From Ichthyophthirius multifiliis (taxonomy: Eukaryota > Ciliophora > Oligohymenophorea > Hymenostomatida), in assembly GCF_000220395.1 (NCBI RefSeq), contig NW_004086061.1:1-51101 (forward strand): a stretch of 51,101 nt of DNA, given 5' to 3'. This document shows, piece by piece, positions 25,700-37,716 of this stretch (positions are counted from its first letter, which is position 1; every line of letters starts with the position of its first letter). The translations under genes and the position numbers were made by a program. The notes beneath the pieces were generated by a model. That model saw only the letters and a program-made list of their open reading frames with translations. It did not search any database and was not told the DNA's origin.

Positions 25700-26734
25700 T
25701 CAATTTAAATAAAACTTATATATAACCTAAAAACTATCAGATTTAACTAAAGCGAATTAATCCTCATCAAAAAGTAGACATTTTTCATCTTTTTTCACTT
25801 TAATCCATTATTAAATAGTATCAATTTTTTTAAAATTACTACCGAAATGTTAATAATTTTCAACTTATTGTTTTTTATTTCTAAAAACCCAAATCCCATT
25901 TGGTCCTTTACATTATATAAAGCATAATAAAGACTTATTTTCATTAAAACTATCTTCAAATTCGTCTTTACAAGTCGCATATACTTCATCTTAAGTACTA
26001 TTATTATAATTTTGTTAATGTAAATGATTTTCTGATATTTCTATTAATTCTATAAATGCATGTTCTCTTGAAATTTTATTGATATCTTTATATTTTTCGA
26101 CTAAATTTACATATGTTTATCTCTCGAATTTTTTCGCGATTTTATTATTACTGTTTATGGGTAAATTTACCTATATTTTTTCTTCTATAGGGATATTGTT
26201 TTATTAAAATAAAGGAATATTATTTTCCTATAATTAAATTTTTATTTCGATAATTTTTTTAGTTTATTCGTCTTCTTCGTCGCTATTTTCAACTTAAGTG
26301 GGTTCTAAAAAGACTTTTTCTTTTTATTTTTGGGGAGAAGAAGGCTTTTTTTATTCACTATTATGGTCGTCTTTTATTTTCATTTTATTTGATTAAAACA
26401 TCTTACTATTAATCCATGTATTTAAATAATTTACACACATGTTTATGTTTTCGGTTGCGTCTTTCATTTTAGATATATTTTAACCAGGAAAACGACTTTT
26501 TATACTCTCATATAGCCCCGCCGTTTTAGGAACTTTTTTTATTAATTCTTCGGCTTCTAAAAGGTTTTTTCTTATATTATTCTCTAAAGCATTCGGCATT
26601 TGCTCTTTTTGTATTCCCTATATGGCAGAACGAAGTGTCTCGCAGGCTGTTTATAGTTTATTTATTTCTTCTTGGTATTATTCGGGAAATTAATGTACTT
26701 CCATTACGGCTGTAATTATATCGAGGAATTCCAT
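25700..26734 (-). CDS. Unidentified 344-residue protein
   Basis: Intact single-exon frame of exactly 345 codons, ATG at 26732-26734 and TGA at 25700-25702. The N-terminal 110 residues form an apparent helical domain (MEFLDIITAVMEVHQFPEQY; QTACETLRSAIQGIQKEQ; KKVPKTAGLYESIKSRFPGQ). A charged, acidic, Q-rich middle includes VENSDEEDEQTKK, and the C-terminal part looks globular (ISREHAFIELIEISENHLH; LLCFIQCKGPNGIWVFRNKK; KCLLFDEDQFALVKSDSFQV). No family recognised. Codon use is richer than surrounding DNA, supporting a real gene. Confidence 0.8.
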
Positions 26735-27506
26735 ATATTCTTATTTTATTTATTATTTTTAATATTTTTTTTTTAAAAAGAAGAAGGTAAAAGTAAGAAT
26801 ATTTGTTTTTATTTCTAGAGGGAATATTTTTTTATTAAGTTATTATTATTTTATTATTATATTTTATTTAATATAATGGGTATAAAAGAATTTTATAATA
26901 TTTATATATATTTTTATTTTTATTTTTTTATTAAATGAAAATAAATGTGTTTTTATATAAAATATTATATTTTAATTTAATTTTCAAGCAATTATATTAA
27001 ATCTATTTTTGATATTTATTAATACAATTTATATAGATTAAAAACACATTTAGAAAATTCATTTATTATAAATATTTAATACAAATAATAGGTAAAAATT
27101 GAAATTCTAAAATTTAATAAACAATAATATAAATTAAAAATTTATAAATATTAATTTTATTATTTTTGTAATTAAGTAAAAATTATATACATTAAAAGTA
27201 TGAAATATATATAGAAATAATAAATAAAGGTTATATTATATATTATATATTATATATTATATATTATTAAATTGTTTATTTATTTTCATATATAATTTAT
27301 TTTTATTTCATTTTTTATCTCTTATAAACATATTAATTTATATAATTTTAATTTTTCCTACTTATTTTTATATCTATAATTAATAAAAAATATTCTTAAA
27401 TCTAAATCTAATAATATATTTGTTATAATTTATATAAATATATTTAAACACTTATTTATAAATATAAAAATATTTATTATAAAACTTAAAAATATAAATT
27501 AAAAAT
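26735..27506. other. A/T-rich divergent intergenic region
   Basis: Between divergent starts. TATAT repeats near 27235-27270 (period about 10: TATATTATAT). No promoter element can be singled out. Confidence 0.6.
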
Positions 27507-28205
27507 ATGAATTAACAACTAAACGAAATAAAATGCAAAACTTTATTAATAGGAAAATCAAATGTTGGAAAAAGTCTAATTTTATTAAGTTATATAAATA
27601 ATGGTTTTTTATCTATGAAATATCCTTAGACTACAAGTAATTAATTTATTAAAATTAAAAAAATTATTAAAAAATTTATAGTAAGTGTAGATTTTAAATA
27701 AAAGACAGAATAAGTAAATGATAAAATTATAAATCTTTAACTTTGGGATACTGCAGGTTTAGAATAATTCAGACCTATAATATAAACATACTATAAAAAT
27801 GCAAAAGCAGCGATTTTAGTATTCGATTTAAATGATATATAATCACTTATTGATGTAAAGTATTGGCTAAGGGAACTACGTATATAAGTAAATTTTAAAT
27901 TAAATTTATGTAAATATAATTATATATAGTGTGGAAAAGATGTTATTAAAATTTTAGTAGGAAATAAATGTGATTTAGAATATAATGAACCTGATTAGGA
28001 AATTATACAATAATATTGTAAAGAATATGAAATGGAGTATATTAAAACTTCAGCTGTTATGAATATTAATATATAAGAATTATTTAGAAACTTATCTTAG
28101 AAAATATATGAAAAATTTAAAGATGGTATAAATAGTGAAAGAAAAATTAAATTAAATTAGGAATTTTAATAAATTAAAAACGAAAATAAAAAAAAGTGCT
28201 GTTGA
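27507..28205 (+). CDS. Rab-type GTPase with Leu at the catalytic Gln position
   Basis: Exons 27507-27636, 27682-27887 and 27930-28205 give exactly 204 codons, TGA at 28203-28205. Vesicle-traffic switch protein: G1 LLIGKSNVGKS, switch I TTISVDF, G3 LWDTAGLEQF, G4 LVGNKCD, G5 KTSA, and a C-terminal KKCC for double geranylgeranylation. In G3 the usual DTAGQE is DTAGLE, replacing the Gln that positions the attacking water. This is read directly as TTA codon at the site. Switch I also has Ser for the usual Gly (TISVDF versus TIGVDF). Otherwise all nucleotide-binding motifs are intact. I cannot assign a Rab subfamily. Confidence 0.94.
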
Positions 28206-29194
28206 TATTTATAAAGTATTTATCTATATAATTATAATAAATAAATATATAAATCAAAAAAAAATATTTTAATAAATATAAATTAATATATTATATATAT
28301 ATATATATATATTTAATAAAATATTTATTTTTAGCAATTAAAAAATAATTTACATTTTTTTAATATTATTTTTATTTTTTCTATTAAAAAAAGAAAATAT
28401 TTAGTATAAAATAATTTTTATTTATAAAAGCTTATATTTTTTTATTTAAAAATTTTAATTTTTATTTTAAATAATTGGAATTAGATTATTAAATTTTGAT
28501 AATCTTTTTATTCATTTTTTTTTATGTCATATCAATTTTCATTATTTTTTTAATAAAAAATTAATACTAATATTAAATATATAAAAATAGTAAGATTTTT
28601 ATTTAAATTTTTATAGATATTTATAATATTAAAAAACCTCATATATTTTTAATTAGAAAATATAATTATTTTATTATAATACAAAAATTAAAAAAAACTG
28701 AGTATTTTTCTATAAATAAATAAACACTGACAATAAAAATTTATAACTTTGAATTAAACAGTTTTTATATAAATAATTATAAGAATTTTTATGTAAATTT
28801 TAACTTAAAAAAGGTTTTAATTAAAAATAATTTCAAGTAATTTTTTTATATTAAAACATTAATACTATTTATATTTGTATATAAAATAATATTTTAACAA
28901 AAAGTATATACTGATTCCTTTTTGCTTTAACGAATACACTAATAATTAAAGGAAAAAAAAAAAAAAAAAATGATTTTCACTAATAGATTATATATATCCA
29001 ACGATTTCTGTTTTTTAAGAAAAAAAATATAAACATAAAAATATAATCTATTAAATATAGTAATTAAAATAACAATAAATTATATAAAAAATAATTATTA
29101 AATTTAAATAATATAAAAAATGATAAAAATATATATTAAAATTTATTAAAATAACAATAATATTATAATAATATATAATGTATTTATTAACAAA
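28206..29194. other. A/T-rich intergenic region
   Basis: Between the Rab gene and tRNA-Tyr. Contains an A18 run near 28953-28970 followed by a slightly mixed segment (to about 29010), but no frame or fold that I can support. Confidence 0.6.
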
Positions 29195-29280
29195 CCGAAT
29201 TTAGCTCAGTTGGAAGAGCATCGGACTGTAAAGTATTTGTAGTTATCCGGTGGTCCCCGGTTCGAACCCGGGAATTCGGA
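29195..29280 (+). tRNA. tRNA-Tyr (anticodon GUA) with 13-nt intron
   Basis: Acceptor CCGAATT pairs with AATTCGG plus discriminator A; D arm AGCTCAGTTGGAAGAGC; T arm CCCGG-TTCGAAC-CCGGG. The anticodon stem TCGGA/TCCGG closes only when 29232-29244 (13 nt) is removed, just 3' of position 37, the canonical intron site of eukaryotic tRNA-Tyr; the loop is then CTGTAAA with GTA. A T run follows at once as terminator. Confidence 0.96.
29232..29244 (+). other. tRNA-Tyr intron
   Basis: A 13-nt insertion between anticodon-loop positions 37 and 38, as in other eukaryotic tRNA-Tyr genes; removed by tRNA-splicing endonuclease. Confidence 0.9.
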
Positions 29281-29300
29281 TTTTTTATTTTTATTTTATT

Positions 29301-29878
29301 TCATAAATTAAAAGGTATATTTTAAAATTTTTATGATTAACTAATTGTTCCTAGCCCTTCTATTTTACCATTTTTTTATATAGAAATTCCTTTACCTAAT
29401 AAACTGTTTTCTCCAAAAAGTTTCACGCTTTTTAATTGTTCAGAACATTATCCTTTCCCTCTATCGTTTGAATAAAAACTAACTTTTTTGTTTGTTTATT
29501 ATTAATATGTGTTTTATATAGAATAGCTTTTTTATATATACCTAATTTAGGATTAAGTGCTTCTTTATTATTTATCATTGGGGTATAGTATGAACCAAAA
29601 GATTCCGGAGGATTGCTTAAATCGCCATATTAATGTAAATATACTTCGTATTGCTAATTAGGAGGCATATTATGTAAATGAATAACAAATTTTGTGGGTT
29701 ATGTTATACTTTCTTATTAAAAAGATAAAATACCATAAAATAAATGTGATTCTAATGGATATATAATACAAATAGCATTTCTAGGTTATTTAAAGTTTTC
29801 TAAATCATTTTTTATTGTATTTTTATGAGTATTAAAATATAATTAAGTGGCAAAACCAAAAGTTAATATTCTGAACAT
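29301..29878 (-). CDS. Cu/Zn-superoxide-dismutase-like protein lacking most metal ligands
   Basis: ATG at 29876-29878, TGA at 29301-29303; 578 bases, one short of 193 codons, with the break in the T6 run at 29484-29489. Fold landmarks: FVIHLHNMPPNQQYEVYLHQ then YGDLSNPPESFGSYYTP, matching SOD's HGFHVHEFGD...SAGGHFNP. The C-terminal GENSLLGKGISI and IEGLGTISQ match SOD's IIGRSVVIH and the last strands. Of the copper/zinc histidines, only the one in LHQYGD is clearly kept; the first of the HxH pair is Tyr and the SAGGHFNP His is Tyr. So the fold is SOD-like but dismutase activity is unlikely. It ends 20 bp from tRNA-Tyr. Confidence 0.72.
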
Positions 29879-29935
29879 CTTTTTAATTAATATTTTTGTT
29901 TAATTTTAGTCTAAAAAAATAATATTATTTATAAA

Positions 29936-29968
<33 letters not shown>

Positions 29969-30099
29969 TTATATATTTATATATTATATATATCTTTTAA
30001 TTTTTTTATTTAAATTTGAAATTAATAAAAATATTCTCCCTCTTTTTTTTTATAAATTAATATAATTAATATATATATATATATATTTATACAAAAAAA

Positions 30100-30555
30100 A
30101 TGACTCTTTAATTTAACAATAAAAAATCTGAATTTAAAAGAAAACCAATATAATTTGAAGGACTTTCATAAAAAAACACATTTTCAAATAATTAAAATGT
30201 GCCTTTTTAAAATACTAGACTTTACAATGATGGAAAAATAAGGATTAATTTTTTAGAGGAGAATCAAAATATAAATATATAAAATATTTTATTAAAAAGG
30301 TCGAAACATAAATATGCAAACTAAATAATAAAAATTAGAATTTTAGTCAAAAAATATTAAATTTAAAATAAAATAAGAAAAAATGTAAAATAATAAAAAT
30401 ATATAATCATATATATATACATATAAACATATATATTTATAATCTTAATATTCACTAGAAATATAAATATTATTTAAAATCATTCTAATTATAATTATGT
30501 TTCTAATATTTTTACTAAACTTACAATTTAATTATATAATAAATTGCACATATGA
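30100..30555 (+). CDS. Uncertain N/Q-rich frame, possibly 5' exon(s) of the next gene
   Basis: Open frame from ATG 30100 to TGA 30553-30555. The first 75 residues look genuinely coding (QFNNKKSEFKRKPIQFEGLS; NDGKIRINFLEENQNINI), while the remainder is low-complexity Ile/Lys/Tyr and probably intron read in frame. The downstream gene starting by 30921 has no visible start codon, so this could be its first exon; I found no splice join that proves it. Confidence 0.4.
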
Positions 30556-30845
30556 TATTTAATTAAATATTTAATACTAAATATATATAACCATATTAAC
30601 ACATTTTTCTATATTATTTTTATAAGTTAATTAATAATTATTATAGTAATTATTTTTAAATGAAAAAAAATTTGCAATATAATATTAGTAATTATTCTTA
30701 AAAAATATTATGTTTTTAGATATTTAATATATTACAAAAAAACAATAATTTAAGTTTTTATAACTAATTTGCAGTTATATTAAAAGAATCGATTAATTTA
30801 TATAATAAAAGCATTAAAATATTAATAATTTATATATTAGTGAAT

Positions 30846-30895
<50 letters not shown>

Positions 30896-30920
30896 ATATA
30901 ATTATTTATTATATTATTAG

Positions 30921-31734
30921 GTATTTAATAAGATTTAAAAAGTAATATAAAATAAGAAAGTGAATAAGAAATTGATTAAAAGTTAAATAAACAATTAATG
31001 ATCTAACTTATGAATATAAAAGGATAAGTTGATTAAAAGTTTTAATCTATTATTTCATTAAAAAAACGAATTCCGAACTTTAAAAAATCTGTGATGAATC
31101 CTAAAACGGTTTTACTTAAAGAGTTTTACTTAAAAATGATTTTTAACGATAATGTGAGATTTTTATGGATGACCTTAGAAATTTATCATTGTAAGGGTAA
31201 ATGAGTTAAATTAGACATAATAACGATTAATATATGGAAGAATGTAGATTATTAGATAAAGAAATTAAGAATTAATTAGAAGAAGTAGTTTATTTTTTTT
31301 TTTAATTTATTTTAAATTATTTAGGAAGATAAATTAATTAATAATATTGAAAAAATTTAACAAAAACTTTAAGTTTTTTAAAATGAAATTTAATTTGCTT
31401 AAAAAGAATTGGATGAGTATTTTTTTTATATATTTTATACAAAAATATAATAATAAAATAGAAACGATAAAATAAAAGAAAAAATTGAAAAAGAATAAAA
31501 AGAAAAAATAGATGCTTGTATAAAATAAAACAGATAAATTTAAATTTTGAACGAATAGATAATTCAATTTAAAAAATAAAACAAACTACTATGCATAATA
31601 ATCAATAAATAAATGAAAACTAATTAAGCCTTTGATTATGAATAATATTTTAAAATAAAAGATAAGAAAATAATTGAATTATTTTATAGTGAAAAATTCA
31701 AAATCTAATAATAACAAACAACGTAAACTTTTAA

Positions 31735-31790
<56 letters not shown>

Positions 31791-32855
31791 TATACATATA
31801 TATAATTTTATTTTTTTTATTAAGTTTAACAAATACAAATTAAAAAAGTTAGAAAAGTTTTTTTTTAAAAACGTAAACTAAAATAGATTTTTTTCAATTA
31901 TAAATAATGACTAACACCCTTTATTCTAAAATGCTAACTAAAAAATATCAAATGAAACTGAGCTTTTCAATAAATCCTCAATTTATAAAAATATAAATTA
32001 AATATATTCTAAATTAAGCTTTAACAGCTTAGAATATAATTTTGTGTTTAATTGGAATTCTCCTTAAGAAAATGAAATGTGTGAATAAATTAATATTTTT
32101 AATTCTTATATTGAAATTGTTAAAAAAAGAGATAATACTAATAATATGTTAGGTTTGCCTAGTGTAACATTAAAAATATATGTATATATATATATATATT
32201 TTTTTTTTTTTCGTATATAAGAATACTATTATCATGATGGGAGATAAAGATAGAGGATGTACTTTATAAATATTAGAAAATATTAACAATTTATGCAATT
32301 TTGATAATGGTTATTTAAAAGTTATATAAATTACTTATAATTATTAAAATTTAGACGAAAATATAGATTAATGTATTATATTATATTATATTAATAAAAT
32401 ATGTCTATATTTTTTTAAAATAAGATTTATTTTATGAAGAAATAATAAAAAATTATAATAATGTTTTTAAAACTAAAATTTATAAATAAAATATTGTCAT
32501 TTGTTGTATTTTATAAATTTAATAATATAATTAAAACGGAATGTATAGTTCTGATATTAAGAATGAAATATATTAAAAATAAATTAATATTTTTTTATTT
32601 AATAATGATTTAGAAAGTAAAGATATAATAGCAAAATAAATTGTGGCAATTTTTAATAAGGATAAGATTGTTTTATAAAAAGAAGTATTAGTTGAAAAAA
32701 TTGAAAATTTAATAAAAAATACAGAAAAGAAATTATTTTTAGCAGAAATACCAAATTTAATTAAAAACAATTAAAAATCATACGATAAATATAATAAAAT
32801 TAAAGATATTATAAGCTTTTTATAAAATTTTGATGTATAAACTGTTTAAAAATGA
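30921..32855 (+). CDS. Coiled-coil protein with C-terminal decayed kinesin motor domain (kinesin-14/Vik1-like)
   Basis: Exons 30921-31284, 31325-31416, 31462-31722, 31825-32181, 32222-32372 and 32425-32855 have matching phases if one base is restored at each of the runs 31060-31066 (A7) and 31858-31866 (T9). The N-terminal 270 residues are coiled coil (KLNKQLMIQLMNIKGQVDQK; NDKIKEKIEKEQKEK). Then come LEYNFVFNWNSPQENEMCEQ, resembling the kinesin FxFDxVF..sQ block, and IYNTIIMMGDKDRGCTLQIL, aligning with NxxIfAYGQTGSGKTxT but without the P-loop lysine. NGYLKVIQITYNYQNLDENI aligns with the VSYLEIYNExIRDLL strand. No SSR or LAGSE. This is the layout of Kar3 partners such as Vik1/Cik1. The 5' exon is missing. 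Confidence 0.62.
31738..31774. repeat. (TA)n tract inside an intron
   Basis: Lies within intron 31723-31824 of the kinesin-14-like gene. Confidence 0.85.
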
Positions 32856-32856
32856 A

Positions 32857-32906
<50 letters not shown>

Positions 32907-33649
32907 TATATATATATATATTTCTATAATTATATATATATTTTTTAACATATAATATAAATTTAAAATAAGTATATCTATTATAATTTTTTACTTTTTT
33001 TAATTAATTAATATGTAGTGTTTATTTATAAATATTTTTATTATCTTATTTAATATAAAATATTATCTTATTATTTTTATTTTTATATCTTCTTCATTAA
33101 CCTATTTAAAATTAATTTTTTTATATTCAATTTTTATAATCAATTAGTTAAATTGAAACTATTTATTATTGTAGACTAGGGTTCAATTCTCTGTTTGAGA
33201 ATTTTTTATTTTAATTATTTTTAAATTAAATTTAGATATTAATAATATGATTATATGTTTTTTTAATTAAATATATGATTATATGTTTTTTTATTTAAAT
33301 TTAAATAAATTAAATATATGATTGTTAGTTTTTTAAAAATATATTCATGAATTATAATTTCAAAAGATATTAGAATTTGTAATTTTATATATTAAAAGAA
33401 TTTTTTTATAAAGTATTTAAATTAAAAATATGAAGCATTGTTATATTTATATTATAAATATTTATTACAAATGCATTTAATAGTTTTTTTATTTTTTATT
33501 TTATTTAATTATAGTTGTTATAAAGAATTCTAAATTGAAATTAAGAAATATTCTAAAGTAAAATAATAATTAAGAAAAATTGAAATATTTTTTTTTTGAT
33601 AAATTATATTTAAAAGAAAGATTTATATATATAAAAAAAAAATATTAAC

Positions 33650-33685
<36 letters not shown>

Positions 33686-33884
33686 TGAAATATAATAATT
33701 CGATAAATTTATAATAAATTATTTTCAAAAAAAAAATAAAAAATTGAATAATTAAATATATACATATATATAAAAAAATAAAATAAATAAAAAAAAAAAC
33801 AAATATTTATATTAAAATAAAAAAATAATTAATAAAAATTGAAAAAATAAAATAAAAATAAAAATAAAAGAAAAAATCTTAAAT
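32856..33884. other. Long A/T-rich intergenic region
   Basis: (TA)n at 32861-32902, poly-T/poly-A inverted run around 33648-33685, and a tRNA T-arm-like segment at 33176-33203 (see rejected items). No supported gene. Confidence 0.6.
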
Positions 33885-34829
33885 ATGATCAACTAAAATC
33901 GATTATATCAATAAAACTAAATACAAGAACGCGGTTATGGTAATAAATTCTTAAATAACTTTAAAATACTAAAAAATTATATATACTTATATATATAAAT
34001 AAAAAACATCCTGAAAATCATATATTTAAGAAGGAAAAAAAATAATAAAAATTCCGAAAATATTTTATCCATTTTTTTTTTAAAAAAACGCATAAATACT
34101 ATTATATATATATGTCATTTTTTCTATAAAAAATAGGAATAATACAGCATTCAATCTAATAATAAAGCACAGATTAAATTGTAAATAATAAATATATATA
34201 AATACATAAATGTAAATATATGTATATTATATATTTATAGGAAAAACAAGAAAATGACTGTAATCGTTTAATAGACTTATATATGAGAAAATTAATGATT
34301 ATTGATAGTTTATAGAATTAAAGGACTTATTATGCTTCATCTATTAATATTAAATAGAATACTAATAAACCTCTATTTATATAAAGTAATTAATGGGATA
34401 AGGTTTTAAAGGAAGTGTATTGGAGGTCTATTGATTTTAAAGAAGAGAAAAAAAGTAAAATGGCAAGGGCTTTTTATTTAGCAAAAAAAATGAAGAAATA
34501 AATGAATAAAAAGTTCCTTATTTAAGATGAATTAAGCTTTTTTCATAAATTGATAGGTATTTAAATATGTTAGGATGTCTAAATAATCTTTAAGAGTATA
34601 AATGAAAATCAGGATGTATAAAAAATTGATATAAATAACGAAAATATAGAATAAAATGGTGAATAACAGATGTAAATAGAAAATGAAGATTAAGAAAAAG
34701 AAAAAAAGAAATATAAAAATATATAAAGAAGTTTAATTCTTTAAATTAAGAAAATAATTAGAACGCTCTATAAAATATATATAGAGACAATGAAAGAAAA
34801 TACGATTTATTAAATAAATTAAAAGTTAA

Positions 34830-34884
<55 letters not shown>

Positions 34885-34982
34885 AAATATAGGATATTAT
34901 AATTAAATTTGGTGGGAAAAGAAAAGAAAGAAACAATATAGATAATCTTTTTTTAAGTATATATCCATAAAAAAATATGGAA

Positions 34983-35025
<43 letters not shown>

Positions 35026-35964
35026 TTAAAATGAAGATAACATAAAAATCTAAAAAGAATACTTAATTTATGATTAGTCTAAATGTAATATTATGCAAAT
35101 AGAAATTAATAAAAAGAGAAAAAAAAAAGATGACAATTTAAAAGATACTCTTAATGAAGAGTTTATTAATCATGTTAGAACATTAAATCCTTAAACAGAC
35201 CCCAAAAAAATGAAATATGATAATATCAATGAACTTTCAAGTTTTTATTATGATAAAAAATCACTATTTGATAATACTGAATTTGTTAAAATGTTTGAAA
35301 AAACTGTATTTTTTTTTATATATATTTTTTAATATTCTATATTATTTTTTTTTAATAATAATAAAAAAAAAAAAAAGATTTAAAATTATAATGAATTTCC
35401 TAAAAGTTATGAATAAATACCCAAATTATAAAACTTAAATGATGAAGAAATCGAGTTTAAAGGCTAAGATGCTTATGACTTAATTTTTGATACTTTTTGT
35501 TATACTCATGTAGCTGATGTTGACAAATTTATGAGGAAAGTTTAAAGGAATTTGTAAATAAAATAAAAAAATCATTGATATATAAATAATATATATCTAT
35601 ATATAGAAAATTGTGTTTTAGTCCTGATTAGTTAGCTAAAATAACTAATGTTTAAATATAAAATGAAAAATAAGTACTTTCTATTGAAGAATTATTTAAA
35701 AGTTATGCTTTTTTAAAAAACGATAATACCATTTATGTTCTATATAATTAATTCGATGTTAATTAAAATAATTAATTTAATGCAAGAATTATAGAAGAGC
35801 CTGTTTTACATGATCTTATTAAATATGAAAGTTTAAAATAAATATCACGGCAGGCTATTTATTTCTTCTTTTATGAATATTATTAATCTATATGGGGATC
35901 TAAAACTAACCTCATTGCGAATTCTTTAAATGCAAATCCTATAACTAAATGTATACTTAATTAA

Positions 35965-36020
<56 letters not shown>

Positions 36021-37716
36021 TTAAGACTATGCTTTTAATGATAAAATTGTCGAGAAATTAATATGGAATTTAAAAATAAAGAAAAAAGAGAAGATTTTAT
36101 ATTTTTATGAAACTATATTGCCTACTATGTATAATTTAAAAGGGGAAGACTCGATTCTAAACTAGTAGTTTTATTTAGAAAAAGAAGAGGAAGAAAAAGA
36201 GGAAGAAATTTAAAATAATTCTTTAAGTTTATTAATTAATGACCAAGATGATTTAGAAAAATAAGTAAAAAAAAGATAAAATAGGAAGAAAAAAAATACG
36301 AATTAAATTCAAAAAAATATGAATAGGTGCTTCTAGTAGTATTTTTCACAAAATAAACTCAATGATGTAGGTAGTATATATGAACATAAAAAGAGCATTC
36401 TTGATTTCATATTGGGAGCCAAAGTAGCAAATATAAAAGAGAACTTTAAGCAAAAAGAAGAAGAAAAATGTAGCAAAATTATTGATTATTCGTAGTATTG
36501 TAAAATGGTTAAACCTGAAGATGTTAAAATTTTAAATAACGAAAAAAATACAAGCCCATAAATGTTAAAAAATAAAAAAATTGTAGTAGAACTTAATAAT
36601 TAATTAATGGTTATTTTATAATATTATAAATAATAAATGGCTTAATAAGGAATATAAGAACCTATATTTAATAGAAATTAACAACCAATATAATAAATGA
36701 GACCTTAAGGACTCCCTATATTGCAATAATAAGGAAGCATACCTGTTTAAAGGCAGGTTTCATAGTAATAATAAGGATTTAACTAGTAATAAATTTAAAT
36801 CTAAAATAACTATATGAGTGGAAATAATGCTAATTTGTAATTGTAATAATAAATATAATAATCAAAAATATATTAATAGTAATAGTAATAGTAATAGTAA
36901 TTGTCATAGTCATAGTCATAATCGTAATCATAATCATAGCCATAGTAATTGTAATAATTATAGTAATAGTCATAGTAACAGTAATAGCAATAGTAATAAT
37001 AATTGTAATAATAATAGTCATAGTAATAATAATAGTAATAGTCATAGTAATAATAATAGTAATAGTCATAGTAATAATAATAGCAATAGTAATATTAATA
37101 GTAATAATAATAGTAATAATTATAATAATAGTAATAGTAATAATAATAGTAATTGTAATAGTAAATATAATAGTAATAATAGTCTACTTTTTAATAAAGT
37201 GATAAAAAATATTAATAATTTTAAGGTTAAGGTTAATAATAATAATTTTATACACAGTAAAGATAATCACCAAATACTTAATAATAATAGGTTTAATATT
37301 AATTATAAAATACTTAATAATAAATAAATAATAATTAAAATAATATAAAAAATAGTTAAATTATATAATAATAGTAAATTAATTTAAATGGATAAAATAA
37401 TAATGGACATATAAATAATAATAAAAAAAATAAAAAAGATTCAAGTAATATTAATAATTAAAATATAAATGAAAATTCGACTAGTAATATATAAAATAAT
37501 ACAAATACTAATATTTCTCCTAAAAAAGGTAAAAAATAATAAACTTAATCAGTATAACTGCAAGTATAATAGTAAGTATAATAATAATAATAATAAGTAT
37601 AAAATAATAAAAATGATAAATAATAAGGTAAAAAGAAAAAAACTAAAAAAAATGCAAAACAAGAAGAATAATAAACATAATAAACTATTTCTTAATCTTA
37701 ATAATCAAATTAATGA
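33885..37716 (+). CDS. HSA- and SANT-like-domain protein (Eaf1/VID21-EP400 type) with giant Q-rich tail
   Basis: Exons 33885-33939, 34137-34180, 34241-34824, 34893-35305, 35378-35553, 35607-35950 and 36026-37716 sum to 3307 bases; restoring one base at 34701-34707 and one at 34969-34975 (both A7) gives exactly 1103 codons, TGA at 37714-37716. An HSA domain reads NQWDKVLKEVYWRSIDFKEE then KKSKMARAFYLAKKM. A SANT/Myb-like segment in the middle reads YYQSIWGSKTNLIANSLNAN, as in Eaf1/Swr1-type subunits. The last 350 residues are Gln-rich with Leu/Ser, coded mainly by TAA and TAG. HSA domains bind actin and Arps in NuA4/SWR chromatin complexes, so a histone-acetylation or remodelling scaffold is likely. 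No helicase motifs are present. Confidence 0.75.
34831..34881. repeat. (TA)n tract inside an intron
   Basis: Fills most of intron 34825-34892 of the HSA-domain gene. Confidence 0.88.
34984..35024 (+). repeat. (AAT)n microsatellite
   Basis: Trinucleotide run inside the HSA gene; in the frame that stays open to the downstream exons it reads TAA, about 14 Gln, ending in TAT. Confidence 0.75.
36868..37185 (+). repeat. TAA/TAG-rich repeat coding Q/L/S-rich tail
   Basis: Imperfect trinucleotide repeat of TAA, TAG, TCA and TTG codons giving long Gln runs broken by Ser and Leu. Read one base off it looks like an Asn-Ser-His repeat with ordinary start and stop codons, which is misleading: exon phase from 36026 and the HSA domain fix the Gln frame. 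Confidence 0.8.

Noticed and set aside
33176-33203. tRNA-like T arm (GGGTTCAATTCTC)
   Set aside because: No matching 5' acceptor or anticodon arm within 80 nt upstream; at best a degenerate tRNA fragment.
36830-37069. Reverse-strand Thr-Ile-Met repeat frame
   Set aside because: Antisense shadow of the same trinucleotide repeat.
36818-37327. Open frame coding an Asn-Ser-His repeat protein on the plus strand
   Set aside because: It is one base off the Gln-rich tail of the HSA-domain gene; exon phase from 36026 and the downstream TGA fix the other frame.
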